The notes under the pieces: generated by a model
Told to the model about the DNA's origin: nothing
Databases searched by the model: none
What the model saw: the letters and a program-made list of their open reading frames with translations, nothing else
Made by a program: the position numbers and the translations under genes
Shown here: one piece after another, positions 1 to 5,824 of the stretch
How positions within the stretch are numbered: position 1 is the stretch's first letter
Layout: each line of letters begins with the position of its first letter
Assembly: GCA_004554395.1 (NCBI GenBank)
Contig: SFMP01000012.1
Location: forward strand, 1 to 5,824
Source of the DNA: Myxococcales bacterium
GTDB taxonomy: Bacteria > Myxococcota_A > Bradymonadia > UBA4248
Length of the DNA: 5,824 bases
Reading direction: 5' to 3'

Positions 1-90
1 CCGTTGGGCAATACGGGCTTTTTGCGCCCTATTGCCCGTTGGGCAATACGGGCTTTTTTTCGCCCTATTGCCCGTTGGGCAATACGGGCT
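1..90. repeat. 35-36 bp tandem repeat, 2.5 copies, hairpin-forming
   Basis: The same unit begins at positions 1, 36 and 72, with periods of 35 and 36 bp. The third copy stops after 19 bp, and the array may continue beyond the left edge. The one-base length change lies in or next to the T run (T5 plus G in the first copy, T7 in the second). Across each unit junction the sequence folds into a 12 bp stem (GCCC-TATTGCCC, loop GTT, GGGCAATA-GGGC) interrupted by one unpaired C. That bulged C is present in all three copies (14, 49, 85). No reading frame with protein character crosses the array. It may be a duplicated terminator or a copy of a dispersed intergenic repeat; only the repeat itself is certain. 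Confidence 0.9.
26..60 (+). terminator. Rho-independent terminator within the tandem repeat
   Basis: The stem is formed by 26-37 and 41-53, with a 3-nt loop (GTT, 38-40) and a single bulged C at 49. It is followed directly by seven T residues (54-60). The partial copy at the left edge shows the same right arm followed by five T (19-23). The next hairpin (62-89) has no T tract and is a poorer terminator. The T tracts lie on the + strand only, so it would stop rightward transcription, presumably from a gene left of the window. Confidence 0.6.
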
Positions 91-214
91 CAAGCTACGC
101 TTTTAGGCGATGGTGCATTGCCCAATATCCTAGGCTTCGACGACGGGGCGGCATAGGGCGTCGAAGATAAAGACATGAGAAGATAAGACAGAAATCACAG
201 AAAAACTCTAAAAA

Positions 215-236
215 ACGCAATGAAATTGCGTACAAT
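215..236 (+). promoter_or_regulatory. Candidate promoter/operator upstream of the S41 gene
   Basis: ACGCAAT (215-221) and ATTGCGT (225-231) form a perfect 7 bp inverted repeat around GAA. The right arm overlaps TACAAT (231-236), a five-of-six match to a sigma-70 -10 box. No good -35 box is seen 16-18 bp upstream, where the sequence is A-rich. The dyad could be an operator covering a promoter that depends on an activator, or a small hairpin in the leader RNA. Transcription from here would give an untranslated leader of about 80 nt. Confidence 0.3.
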
Positions 237-310
237 GTCGTTTGATGTGGGAGAGGGGGGGCGATAGCGCGAGCGTCGGTCGCCTCGAACGCCAGATTCG
301 CACACGAAAC

Positions 311-316
311 GGAGGT
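311..316 (+). promoter_or_regulatory. Ribosome binding site fixing the TTG start of the S41 gene
   Basis: GGAGGT is a near-consensus Shine-Dalgarno sequence, 5 nt before TTG at 322. It supports the rare TTG start. The next in-frame ATG (385-387, codon 22) would remove most of the N-terminal hydrophobic segment. Confidence 0.8.
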
Positions 317-321
317 ATAAG

Positions 322-3300
322 TTGAGTAAAGCGCGTTGGATATACTGGGGAATCGTCGCATCATTGACGATTGGCGGGCTGTGCATGTCGGTCGTCAATC
401 GCGATGGCCACTACGCCTTCCAATGGGATGGCTCCGAACTCATGGCGCAGACGCGCGAAGATACGTCGTATCACGACATTGCCGCACTCCAAGTCTTCAA
501 CCGCGTACTCCTCCAGTTGCAGCAAAACTACGTCGATCCCGATCGGCTCAATCCCAACCAAATGCTCGTCTCTTCGCTCGATAACTTGCAAAAGAGCCTC
601 CCCGAACTCTTGCTCATCTTCGACAAACCCGTCAAAGAATCCCCCACACAAGTGACGGCAAAAATCGGCAATGCCGAAAAGACTTTCTCGCTCGAAGATA
701 TCGGCAACCTTTGGGAGATGAGCTTGCGATTGCGCAGTATTTTGCGATTTGTCCAAGATTATTTGCCCGCCGATGCCAAACCTCGCGAACTCGAATACGA
801 TGCGATTAATGGCATGTTAATGGCACTCGATCCCCATAGCGTTATCCTTTCGCCCGAATTATATCGCAGTATGATGGAAGGAAACCGAGGAAAATTCGGT
901 GGCCTTGGGATCGTCGTCCGCATGGTCGATGGCGTTCTCATCGTCGTCGAACCGGTCGATGACGACGTGCCCGCGCGACGCGCGGGTATCGAAGAAGGCG
1001 ACCAAATACTCACGATCGATGGCACGCCAACGCTCAATATGAACATTAGCGAAGCCGTCGATTTGCTCAAGGGCGATCCCGATACCGTCGTGCACCTCTC
1101 TGTCATGCGCAAAGGCTGGAAATCGCCGCGAAATATCGACGTCACCCGCGCCGAAATCAGCATCCCGAGCGTCGAATCCGAAAAGCTCAAAGACAAAATT
1201 GCCTATATCAAGCTCAAGAGCTTCCAAGGCAATTCCCAGCGCGACATCGACAAGGCGCTTTCGAAGCTCAATGCCGAAATGGGTGGAATTCACGGGCTCA
1301 TCCTCGATTTGCGCGGCAATCCCGGCGGTCTTCTCGATCAAGCCGTCATGATCGCCGACAATTTCCTTTCTTCGGGCACGATCGTCACGACGGTCGGCGT
1401 CAACGATACGCTTTCGCAATCGCGCAAAGCGACCAAGGGCACAACGCAAGCCGATTACCCGATTGTCGTACTCGTCGATTCGTCGTCGGCCTCGGCTTCC
1501 GAAATCGTCGCCGGAGCGCTCAAAAACAACGGCCGAGCCCTCATCGTCGGCGATACGAGCTTCGGCAAGGGCAGCATTCAAGTCCTCTACGAATTGCCCG
1601 ATAAATCGGCGCTCAAACTCACCATCGGGCAATATCTCACGCCGGGCAATATGTCGATTCAATCGGTCGGCATCGTTCCCGATATCCGACTCGTGCCCAT
1701 GGTCGCGCGCGATGGCGATATCGATCTCTATCCCAAACCGTGGGTGCGTCGCGAAGAGAGCTTGGGCGGTCACCTCGTCAATCAAAAAGCCGTCAAAGAC
1801 CAAAAATCGAGTTACGCCTTGCGATACCTTTCGCAACGCTATGCCTTGCCCGAAGACGATTTCGAAGAAGATTCGGTCATTACGCTCGAAGACGTCGATA
1901 AAATCATCAAAGCAAAGCCTAAATCGAAGAAACCTAGCGACGACCCGCAAGTCAGGCTAGCCGAACAAATCCTCAAGAGAACGGGGAGTGCAAACGAACG
2001 CGAGGCGATGATCGAGAAGTTCATCGCGTCGGCCGACTCTTTGCAGAACGAAGAAGATGCCATTCTCGTTTCGGCACTCAAAGAACGCGGCATCGACTGG
2101 CAAAAGGGGCAAAACCCCGATAATCCACAGTTGCGCGTCGAGCTCTCGACCGATAAACCCGACAATCGCATATCGGCAGGCGATACGTATGTGATTCGCG
2201 CGACGGCGACGAACTTGGGAACCGAACCCGTTTATCGCGTTTCGGGGCGCACCGAATCGACGTTTGGGCGCGTCAACGATAGAGAATTTATCTTCGGTTA
2301 TATCGCGCCGGGGGCGTCGGTGACGCGCGAAATGAAGATCAAATCGAATCGCGCACAAACGTCGCGCGTCGACAATCTCAGCATCGGGCTCTATCTCGAC
2401 GATGGATCGCCAATCCCCGAAAAACGCCTCACTTCTGCGGCGATGGAGCTCGAAACCGTCGAACGCCCACAACCCGATTTCACGATCCATTACGCCATCA
2501 TCGACCGCGATGGCGATTCCAAAGACGTCGGCAATGGGCTACTCGACGACGACGAAACGGTGACCGTTCGGCTATGGGTGAGCAACGATGGCTCGGGCGT
2601 CGCCGAAAAACCCCTCGTCTTCCTCAAAAACAAATCGCAAGAAATCAAGCTCCTCGATGCCCGCGCCGAGGCCGGATCACTCGCTACGGGCGAGCGATTT
2701 GTAAGGGATTTTACGTTTAAGACGACGCAGGTTAGCTCGGCCGATGTCGCCATGGAATTGCACGTCTACGACAAGGCTTCGACGCGCATGCTCGTCGAAA
2801 ATATCGCTTTCAAAACGTCGAAATCCGACGACATCGACGCCTCTCGCGTTGAAAAAGCACAAGGCAACGTCGTCTTGAATGCCGATGCAAAACTCCACGT
2901 ATCGCCGACGTCGACGTCGAATGCCCTCATCGATTTGCCCGTGGGAACCGTCGTCCAACGCGATGCCATCGTCGGCGATTTTGCCCATATCAAAGCGGGC
3001 GAAGTGATGGGATGGGTCGCCACGACAGCCCTCGATGCGACGACGCAAACCGATATCACACCCGTAGATCCTACGACGATAGCGACGATTCCACGAATTA
3101 AACTCGAACAAATGCCACATGTTACCGATAAAGATTCGTTCGAGCTCCGAGCGAGTGTGACGGGATTTGCGCCGCTCAAAGACTATTACATCTATACGTC
3201 ATACGAAATCGATCACGAATACCAATACCAAAAAGTCGCCTATCAACCGATTGCAGCAGGGCAGAGTCAGATTTCGGCAACGATTCCGCTCCAGAAAGGG

Positions 3301-3378
3301 CTCAATACGGTGCGGCTCTATGTTCGCGATGCGAATAAGAGCGAAGCTTATGAACGCGTATTGGTTTACCGTCGGTAG
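322..3378 (+). CDS. S41 family (C-terminal processing) serine protease, PDZ plus SH3b-like, MXAN_5808-like
   Basis: This 1018-residue protease should cleave envelope proteins near their C-termini, using a Ser/Lys dyad. Residues 6-25 are hydrophobic after a short basic N-terminus and have no clear signal-peptidase site, so an inner-membrane anchor with a periplasmic body is likely. Residues about 50-190 are the helical N-terminal region. A PDZ domain follows (about 190-275, starting at GGLGIVV). The S41 core spans about 280-460, with DLRGNPGG near 329-336. The likely nucleophile is S391 in SASASE, and the lysine is K416 in FGKGS; their 25-residue spacing equals that of E. coli Tsp (S430/K455). 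After a charged helical linker (about 500-600) come two beta-rich, Ig-like modules (about 604-712 and 718-835), the second with an acidic loop, DRDGDSKD, at 728-735. An SH3b-like module (about 849-905, with GWV at 897-899) and a beta-rich C-terminal domain (about 922-1018) follow. It is more than twice the length of ordinary CtpA. The myxobacterial MXAN_5808 family is the best match from memory. The protease call is firm; the C-terminal domain names are inferred. Confidence 0.93.
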   Translation: MSKARWIYWGIVASLTIGGLCMSVVNRDGHYAFQWDGSELMAQTREDTSYHDIAALQVFNRVLLQLQQNYVDPDRLNPNQMLVSSLDNLQKSLPELLLIFDKPVKESPTQVTAKIGNAEKTFSLEDIGNLWEMSLRLRSILRFVQDYLPADAKPRELEYDAINGMLMALDPHSVILSPELYRSMMEGNRGKFGGLGIVVRMVDGVLIVVEPVDDDVPARRAGIEEGDQILTIDGTPTLNMNISEAVDLLKGDPDTVVHLSVMRKGWKSPRNIDVTRAEISIPSVESEKLKDKIAYIKLKSFQGNSQRDIDKALSKLNAEMGGIHGLILDLRGNPGGLLDQAVMIADNFLSSGTIVTTVGVNDTLSQSRKATKGTTQADYPIVVLVDSSSASASEIVAGALKNNGRALIVGDTSFGKGSIQVLYELPDKSALKLTIGQYLTPGNMSIQSVGIVPDIRLVPMVARDGDIDLYPKPWVRREESLGGHLVNQKAVKDQKSSYALRYLSQRYALPEDDFEEDSVITLEDVDKIIKAKPKSKKPSDDPQVRLAEQILKRTGSANEREAMIEKFIASADSLQNEEDAILVSALKERGIDWQKGQNPDNPQLRVELSTDKPDNRISAGDTYVIRATATNLGTEPVYRVSGRTESTFGRVNDREFIFGYIAPGASVTREMKIKSNRAQTSRVDNLSIGLYLDDGSPIPEKRLTSAAMELETVERPQPDFTIHYAIIDRDGDSKDVGNGLLDDDETVTVRLWVSNDGSGVAEKPLVFLKNKSQEIKLLDARAEAGSLATGERFVRDFTFKTTQVSSADVAMELHVYDKASTRMLVENIAFKTSKSDDIDASRVEKAQGNVVLNADAKLHVSPTSTSNALIDLPVGTVVQRDAIVGDFAHIKAGEVMGWVATTALDATTQTDITPVDPTTIATIPRIKLEQMPHVTDKDSFELRASVTGFAPLKDYYIYTSYEIDHEYQYQKVAYQPIAAGQSQISATIPLQKGLNTVRLYVRDANKSEAYERVLVYRR

Positions 3379-3385
3379 AAGCCGC

Positions 3386-3491
3386 GCGTATGCGCGCAAC
3401 GCAGTGAGCACATAGCGCGGCAAGTGCGCCGTATTTCGCAGAAATAGGCGCACCGCGGAGGCGTATGCGCGCAACGCAGTGAGCACATAGC
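3386..3491. repeat. 31 bp direct repeat, two copies flanking a hairpin
   Basis: An identical 31 bp sequence beginning GCGTATGCGCGCAACGCAGT lies at 3386-3416 and 3461-3491, offset by 75 bp. The 44 bp between the copies contains a strong hairpin. The first copy starts only 7 bp after the S41 stop codon. The offset is a multiple of three, so short frames crossing both copies translate to a repeated Cys/Arg-rich string; this is a by-product of the repeat, not evidence of a gene. Perfect identity suggests a recent duplication or a conserved dispersed intergenic element. Confidence 0.9.
3424..3453. other. Long hairpin between the direct repeats
   Basis: GTGCGCC (3424-3430) pairs with GGCGCAC (3447-3453), and TATTTC (3432-3437) pairs with GAAATA (3441-3446). 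The loop is GCA and the single unpaired G is at 3431, giving 13 bp in all. There is no T tract after it on either strand, so it is not a standard intrinsic terminator. It could protect the 3' end of the protease mRNA or be the core of the repeat element. Confidence 0.7.
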
Positions 3492-3531
3492 CGTAGCCCC
3501 AACCAAAAAATGGCGATTATTGACTAAAAAC

Positions 3532-3537
3532 AAAGGA
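3532..3537 (+). promoter_or_regulatory. Ribosome binding site deciding the start of the M20 gene
   Basis: AAAGGA ends at 3537. Two consecutive ATG codons follow, at 3540 and 3543. The first is only 2 nt from the site and the second is 5 nt away, the same spacing as in the upstream protease gene. The second ATG is therefore preferred. Confidence 0.6.
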
Positions 3538-3542
3538 TTATG

Positions 3543-4682
3543 ATGGATATCATCGAAACGCGGCGTTTGTTGCACCAGCACCCCGAACTCGGATACGAGG
3601 AGCATTGGACGTCGCAATACATTGCGCAAAGGCTTGCAGAGCTAGGTTACGAGATTCACGAGAAATTGGCGCATACGGGGATTGTGGCGATTTGGCGCGG
3701 TGCGATCCCCGACTTGGGCGCCGTGGCGTATCGTGCCGATATGGATGCGTTGCCCATCGTCGAAAAGACCGATGTGCCGTTTCGGTCGACCAATGGCTGT
3801 ATGCACGCTTGTGGCCACGATTCGCACATGGCCGTGGCGATCGACGTGGCGGAAAAAGTGGCGGCGGCTCCGCGCGCGAAACGCGACATTGCGTTCGTGT
3901 TCCAGCCCAACGAAGAGGGGGCGCCGGGCGAAATTCCGTCGGGCGCCGATTTGATGTGCCGTGAAGGCGTCGTCGAGCGGTTTGGGCTATGCAAAATGGT
4001 CGCGCTCCACAGCGACCCGACGCTCGAGGCGGGGGTGATGGGGATTTGCCAAGGCGCGATTTGGGCCGAATCGGGGCGGTTTACGCTCGAATTCCAAGGC
4101 GAATCGGCACATGCCGCTTACCCAGAGCGTGGGCGCGATGCCCTGTGGGCCGCCTCGCAGGCCGTTTGCGCGATTTATGCCGCGCTCCGACGCACGCGCC
4201 CCGCACGCCCCGAAGTCGTCTCGATTTGCACACTCACCGCGGGCAATGCCTTCAACGTCGTCGCCGACCACGCCCAATGCGAAGGGATTATCCGCGCCAC
4301 ATCGCGCGCCGAGCTCGATGCCATATTTCACCGCATCGAAACCGTCGCCAAAGGCATGGCACAAGCCACCGAAACCGAACTCGTCGCCAAACTCTATTAC
4401 GGCGCAAGTGCCGTCGCCAACGACGACAAAATCGTCGCCATCGCCCGAAACATTTGGTCTGCTCTCGGATGTGCCAAAGACGTCAACATGAACCTCGCTG
4501 CTGAAGATTTTTCGTATTTTTCTAATAAAATTCCATCATTCTATGCTATGATGGGGGTTAAGCCGAATAATATTCAGATCCCGCCGTCGCATTCCGATAA
4601 ATTTACACTCGATGAATCGGCGCTTCCCATCGCCTCCGAAGCCATGTTCCAGCTCATCATGAATCTGGCAAACGACGATTGA
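3543..4682 (+). CDS. M20 family (M20D-like) metallo-amidohydrolase
   Basis: This 379-residue enzyme (380 if the ATG at 3540 is used) belongs to the M20D/amidohydrolase group. That group includes hippurate hydrolases, IAA-amino acid hydrolases and N-acetyldiaminopimelate deacetylases, which release an acyl group from an amino acid or related amide using two metal ions. All hallmarks are present: HQHPELG near residue 11, ADMDALPI with D66 and D68, HACGHDSH with likely metal ligands C90 and H92, QPNEEG with catalytic and ligand glutamates E124 and E125, LHSD with H156, AEDFSYF with E321, and PSHSDKF with H350. Residues about 175-285 form the inserted lid/dimerisation domain. No signal peptide is visible, so it should be cytoplasmic. 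It lies 161 bp after the protease stop, across a repeat element, so co-transcription is possible but unproven. Codon choice changes partway through, with GTG for valine early and GTC later. The exact substrate cannot be read from the sequence. Confidence 0.92.
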   Translation: MDIIETRRLLHQHPELGYEEHWTSQYIAQRLAELGYEIHEKLAHTGIVAIWRGAIPDLGAVAYRADMDALPIVEKTDVPFRSTNGCMHACGHDSHMAVAIDVAEKVAAAPRAKRDIAFVFQPNEEGAPGEIPSGADLMCREGVVERFGLCKMVALHSDPTLEAGVMGICQGAIWAESGRFTLEFQGESAHAAYPERGRDALWAASQAVCAIYAALRRTRPARPEVVSICTLTAGNAFNVVADHAQCEGIIRATSRAELDAIFHRIETVAKGMAQATETELVAKLYYGASAVANDDKIVAIARNIWSALGCAKDVNMNLAAEDFSYFSNKIPSFYAMMGVKPNNIQIPPSHSDKFTLDESALPIASEAMFQLIMNLANDD

Positions 4683-4723
4683 GCGTTTTCGCGTCGATCA
4701 CCGCCCCCGGCACCGCTGAGGGT

Positions 4724-4755
4724 AAAAAAAAATCCCGCCCAAAAGGGCGGGATTT
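4724..4755. terminator. Bidirectional rho-independent terminator between convergent genes
   Basis: AAATCCCGCCC (4730-4740) and GGGCGGGATTT (4745-4755) form a perfect 11 bp stem with an AAAA loop. The nine A at 4724-4732 read as nine T after the stem on the - strand, making an excellent terminator for the PP2C gene. On the + strand the stem is followed only by CTCT after its own TTT, so it should be weaker for the M20 gene. It lies between the M20 stop (4682) and the PP2C stop (4805), as expected for convergent genes. Confidence 0.9.
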
Positions 4756-4776
4756 CTCTAACAAAAGACTAGATAA

Positions 4777-4797
4777 CCTCGCCCCAACGGGGCGGGG
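4777..4797. other. Second GC-rich hairpin just beyond the PP2C stop codon
   Basis: CCTCGCCCC (4777-4785) pairs with GGGGCGGGG (4789-4797) around an AAC loop, giving nine pairs including one G-T. It begins 7 bp past the PP2C stop in the direction of that gene's transcription. There is no clear T tract on the - strand side, where the sequence continues TTATCTAG. It may act as a pause or mRNA 3'-stabilising stem ahead of the main terminator. Confidence 0.55.
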
Positions 4798-4804
4798 GAT
4801 CTTA

Positions 4805-5578
4805 TTATAACGAATCGTTGATGTATTGGGCTAAGACGCACGTGACGTTGTCTTTACCGCCGTTTTCGCATGCTTGCTGGATGAGCCGCGAGCAACAGGC
4901 TTTGAGGTCGTTGCTCGTTTCGCGCAAAATTTCCTGCATTTGTTCATCGGGGACTTCGCCCGACAAACCGTCCGAGCAAAGCAAGTAAATATCTTCGTGT
5001 TCGGGGACTTCGAACGACACATCGACTTGGACGTTGTCTTTCATACCCAATGCACGAACGATGACGTTTTTATGCGGGAAATTCTTGATCTCGTCTTCGG
5101 TCAAGACTTTCATTTTAATATAGTCGTTCAAAAGCGAATGATCTTCGGTCATCTGCTTGAGCTCGCCCTTGCGGAAGCGATAAATTCGCGAGTCGCCGAC
5201 GTGGCCCAAATACACGCCATCGCGCGTGAAATTCACGGCGACGATCGTCGTTCCCATGCCTTTTTTCTTCGCATTGGCGAGTGCTTCTTCGTAGATGCGC
5301 AAGTTCGCGTACTTAATCGCCGTCACCAAACGGTTTTCTTCGTACTTCTTTTGCCGATCCATCTTGAAGGGCCAAGTGATCTCGTCGTCTTCTGCCGTAT
5401 CCTTAAAAAACTGTGATACGGTTTCGACCGCCATACGACTTGCGACTTCGCCAGCCGCATGACCACCCATACCGTCTGCTACGATATACAAAAGCTGATC
5501 GTGAACGATTAAAAAGCTGTCTTCGTTGTGATTGCGCTTTCTACCGACGTTCGTCTCGCCTGCTTTGCGAATGCTCAT
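4805..5578 (-). CDS. PP2C-family (PPM) Ser/Thr protein phosphatase, Stp-like
   Basis: This 257-residue cytoplasmic phosphatase removes phosphate from Ser/Thr residues using two Mg/Mn ions, and normally counters Hanks-type kinases. The whole PPM signature is intact: RNHNED (D20), VADGMGGH (D35, G36), GMGTT (107-111), GHVGDSR (125-131), TEDHS (144-148), CSDGLSGEV (D203) and GGKDNVT (D243, N244). It is a stand-alone catalytic domain with no membrane segment or sensor. A charged stretch at about 59-83, with WPFK and YEENR, recalls PP2C proteins of myxobacteria (from memory). The ATG at 5578 is chosen because AGGAAA (5585-5590) lies 6 nt upstream, the family usually begins at this point, and the likely promoter gives a transcript starting inside any longer form. 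A GTG at 5656 would add 26 residues unlike the family. No partner kinase is visible here. Both hairpins at 4724-4797 lie downstream. Confidence 0.95.
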   Translation of the reverse strand: MSIRKAGETNVGRKRNHNEDSFLIVHDQLLYIVADGMGGHAAGEVASRMAVETVSQFFKDTAEDDEITWPFKMDRQKKYEENRLVTAIKYANLRIYEEALANAKKKGMGTTIVAVNFTRDGVYLGHVGDSRIYRFRKGELKQMTEDHSLLNDYIKMKVLTEDEIKNFPHKNVIVRALGMKDNVQVDVSFEVPEHEDIYLLCSDGLSGEVPDEQMQEILRETSNDLKACCSRLIQQACENGGKDNVTCVLAQYINDSL

Positions 5579-5637
5579 GGTTTGTTTCCTATCGCGATAC
5601 TCTTCAAAATCAGACACTTTGCCCGATAAACCGCGCT

Positions 5638-5667
5638 CTTGTACTCCGTATTGCACTCATTTGTCAA
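5638..5667 (-). promoter_or_regulatory. Candidate sigma-70-type promoter of the PP2C gene
   Basis: Read on the - strand, there is a perfect TTGACA (5662-5667), then 18 bp, then TACAAG (5638-5643, four of six to the -10 consensus). Transcription would start near 5631, giving a leader of about 50 nt before ATG 5578. This start lies downstream of the alternative GTG at 5656 and so argues against the longer protein. A 10 bp palindrome, TATCGCGATA (5590-5599), sits in the leader overlapping the first base of the ribosome binding site. Confidence 0.5.
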
Positions 5668-5733
5668 CAAACCCCGCGCCTTTTTGCAGGGCTACCGCAT
5701 TTTAAAAATCTCTTGACTTTGGAAAAGGCTTTC

Positions 5734-5746
5734 ACTCACGGTGAGT
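5734..5746. promoter_or_regulatory. Palindrome ACTCAC-G-GTGAGT, possible operator
   Basis: This is a perfect 6 bp inverted repeat around a single G, lying 15 bp after a TTGACT (5713-5718) on the + strand. If TTGACT is a -35 box, the palindrome would cover the -10 region, but no TATAAT-like sequence is seen there. It may be an operator for a rightward gene beyond the window. The evidence is only the symmetry and the position. Confidence 0.25.
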
Positions 5747-5797
5747 CCACCAGCACATCGAAGATGGATTTAGACCTCTCCCCCAGCCTATCGGCCA

Positions 5798-5823
5798 CCC
5801 CCTTTCCATGAATGGAGAGGGGG
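5798..5823. repeat. Inverted repeat at the right edge
   Basis: CCCCCTTTCC (5798-5807) pairs with GGAGAGGGGG (5814-5823) around the loop ATGAAT, with one G-T pair; the loop ends AT...AT could pair too. A related CCTCTCCCCC stretch lies just upstream (about 5775-5784) and could compete for the right arm. Similar C-rich/GGAGAGGGG stem-loops occur as dispersed intergenic repeats in many bacteria. The window ends one base later, so its full extent and any T tract are unknown. Confidence 0.6.
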
Positions 5824-5824
5824 A

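Larger units (their letters stand above)
91..321. other. Gene-free leader upstream of the S41 protease
   Basis: Together with the repeat array this makes about 320 bp without a gene. It contains an 8 bp inverted repeat, CTTCGACG (135-142) with CGTCGAAG (159-166), around a 16-nt loop. It also has an A-rich stretch (about 165-215), a tight dyad with a possible -10 box (215-236), and a G-rich run (249-260). A short piece at about 114-126 (GCATTGCCCAATA) echoes the tandem repeat to its left. Open frames across this stretch have no recognisable protein character. No tRNA or riboswitch was recognised. Confidence 0.5.

Noticed and set aside
1..90. Possible CRISPR array or iteron origin
   Set aside because: The copies are contiguous with no unique spacers, and no replication initiator gene is nearby. 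The stem plus T tract fits terminators better.
382..384. Lipoprotein lipobox at C21 of the protease
   Set aside because: The residues before the Cys are GGL, which lacks the small residue normally needed at -1, so lipidation is unlikely.
385..387. ATG codon 22 as the start of the protease
   Set aside because: It would delete the hydrophobic membrane segment and leave the strong GGAGGT at 311-316 without a start codon.
859..1950. A 363-codon open frame on the - strand inside the S41 gene
   Set aside because: It lies wholly antisense to a protease with intact catalytic motifs. Its Asp/Arg/Ile-rich composition is what the complement of GTC/GAT/CGC-rich codons gives, and it has no recognisable domain.
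3386..3491. Possible CRISPR array
   Set aside because: There are only two repeat copies with one 44 bp spacer that is itself a hairpin, and no cas genes. A CRISPR spacer would not be expected to be palindromic.
3199..3629. Overlapping - strand frames across the repeat, encoding a repeated Cys/Arg-rich string
   Set aside because: The protein repetition comes from the 31 bp DNA repeat at a 75 bp offset (25 codons). The frames run into both flanking genes and have no ribosome binding site that I can see.
4874..5416. A 180-codon + strand frame opposite the PP2C gene
   Set aside because: It is antisense to a phosphatase with every catalytic motif intact, and has no domain or convincing start signals of its own.
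5579..5656. Longer PP2C protein starting at GTG 5656
   Set aside because: The added 26 residues are not family-like. The ATG at 5578 has a well-placed AGGAAA, and the likely promoter start falls downstream of the GTG.

Overview
The window carries three complete genes from a bacterium of roughly balanced, slightly GC-rich composition. From left to right they are a large PDZ-containing S41 serine protease (+), an M20-family amidohydrolase (+), and a PP2C-type Ser/Thr phosphatase (-). The multidomain S41 protease (protease core, two beta-rich modules, SH3b-like module, C-terminal beta domain) resembles the MXAN_5808-type peptidases of Myxococcota. The PP2C also looks like phosphatases I recall from that group. 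The best guess is therefore a myxobacterial or Bradymonadia-like member of the former Deltaproteobacteria. This rests on protein architecture only and is tentative.

Layout. Bases 1-90 hold a 35-36 bp tandem repeat whose units fold into hairpins; one is followed by T7 and looks like a + strand terminator for a gene left of the window. Bases 91-321 are a gene-free leader with two dyads and a weak candidate promoter. The S41 protease follows (322-3378), started by a TTG behind a strong GGAGGT. The 160 bp gap after it holds a 31 bp direct repeat in two copies, flanking a long hairpin. The M20 hydrolase (3543-4682) comes next and converges on the PP2C gene. Between the two convergent genes lies a near-perfect bidirectional terminator, plus a second GC-rich hairpin close to the PP2C stop. 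PP2C reads leftward from 5578, behind a plausible TTGACA promoter. The last ~160 bp are non-coding, with a short palindrome and an inverted repeat at the right edge.

How the genes fit together. There is no clear shared pathway. The S41 protease should act outside the cytoplasm, tethered to the inner membrane, in envelope protein processing. The M20 enzyme is a cytoplasmic metallohydrolase of N-acyl/amide substrates. The PP2C would reverse Ser/Thr kinase signalling, but no kinase is in view. I see no convincing new multi-gene system. The most unusual material is the intergenic repeat and hairpin elements.
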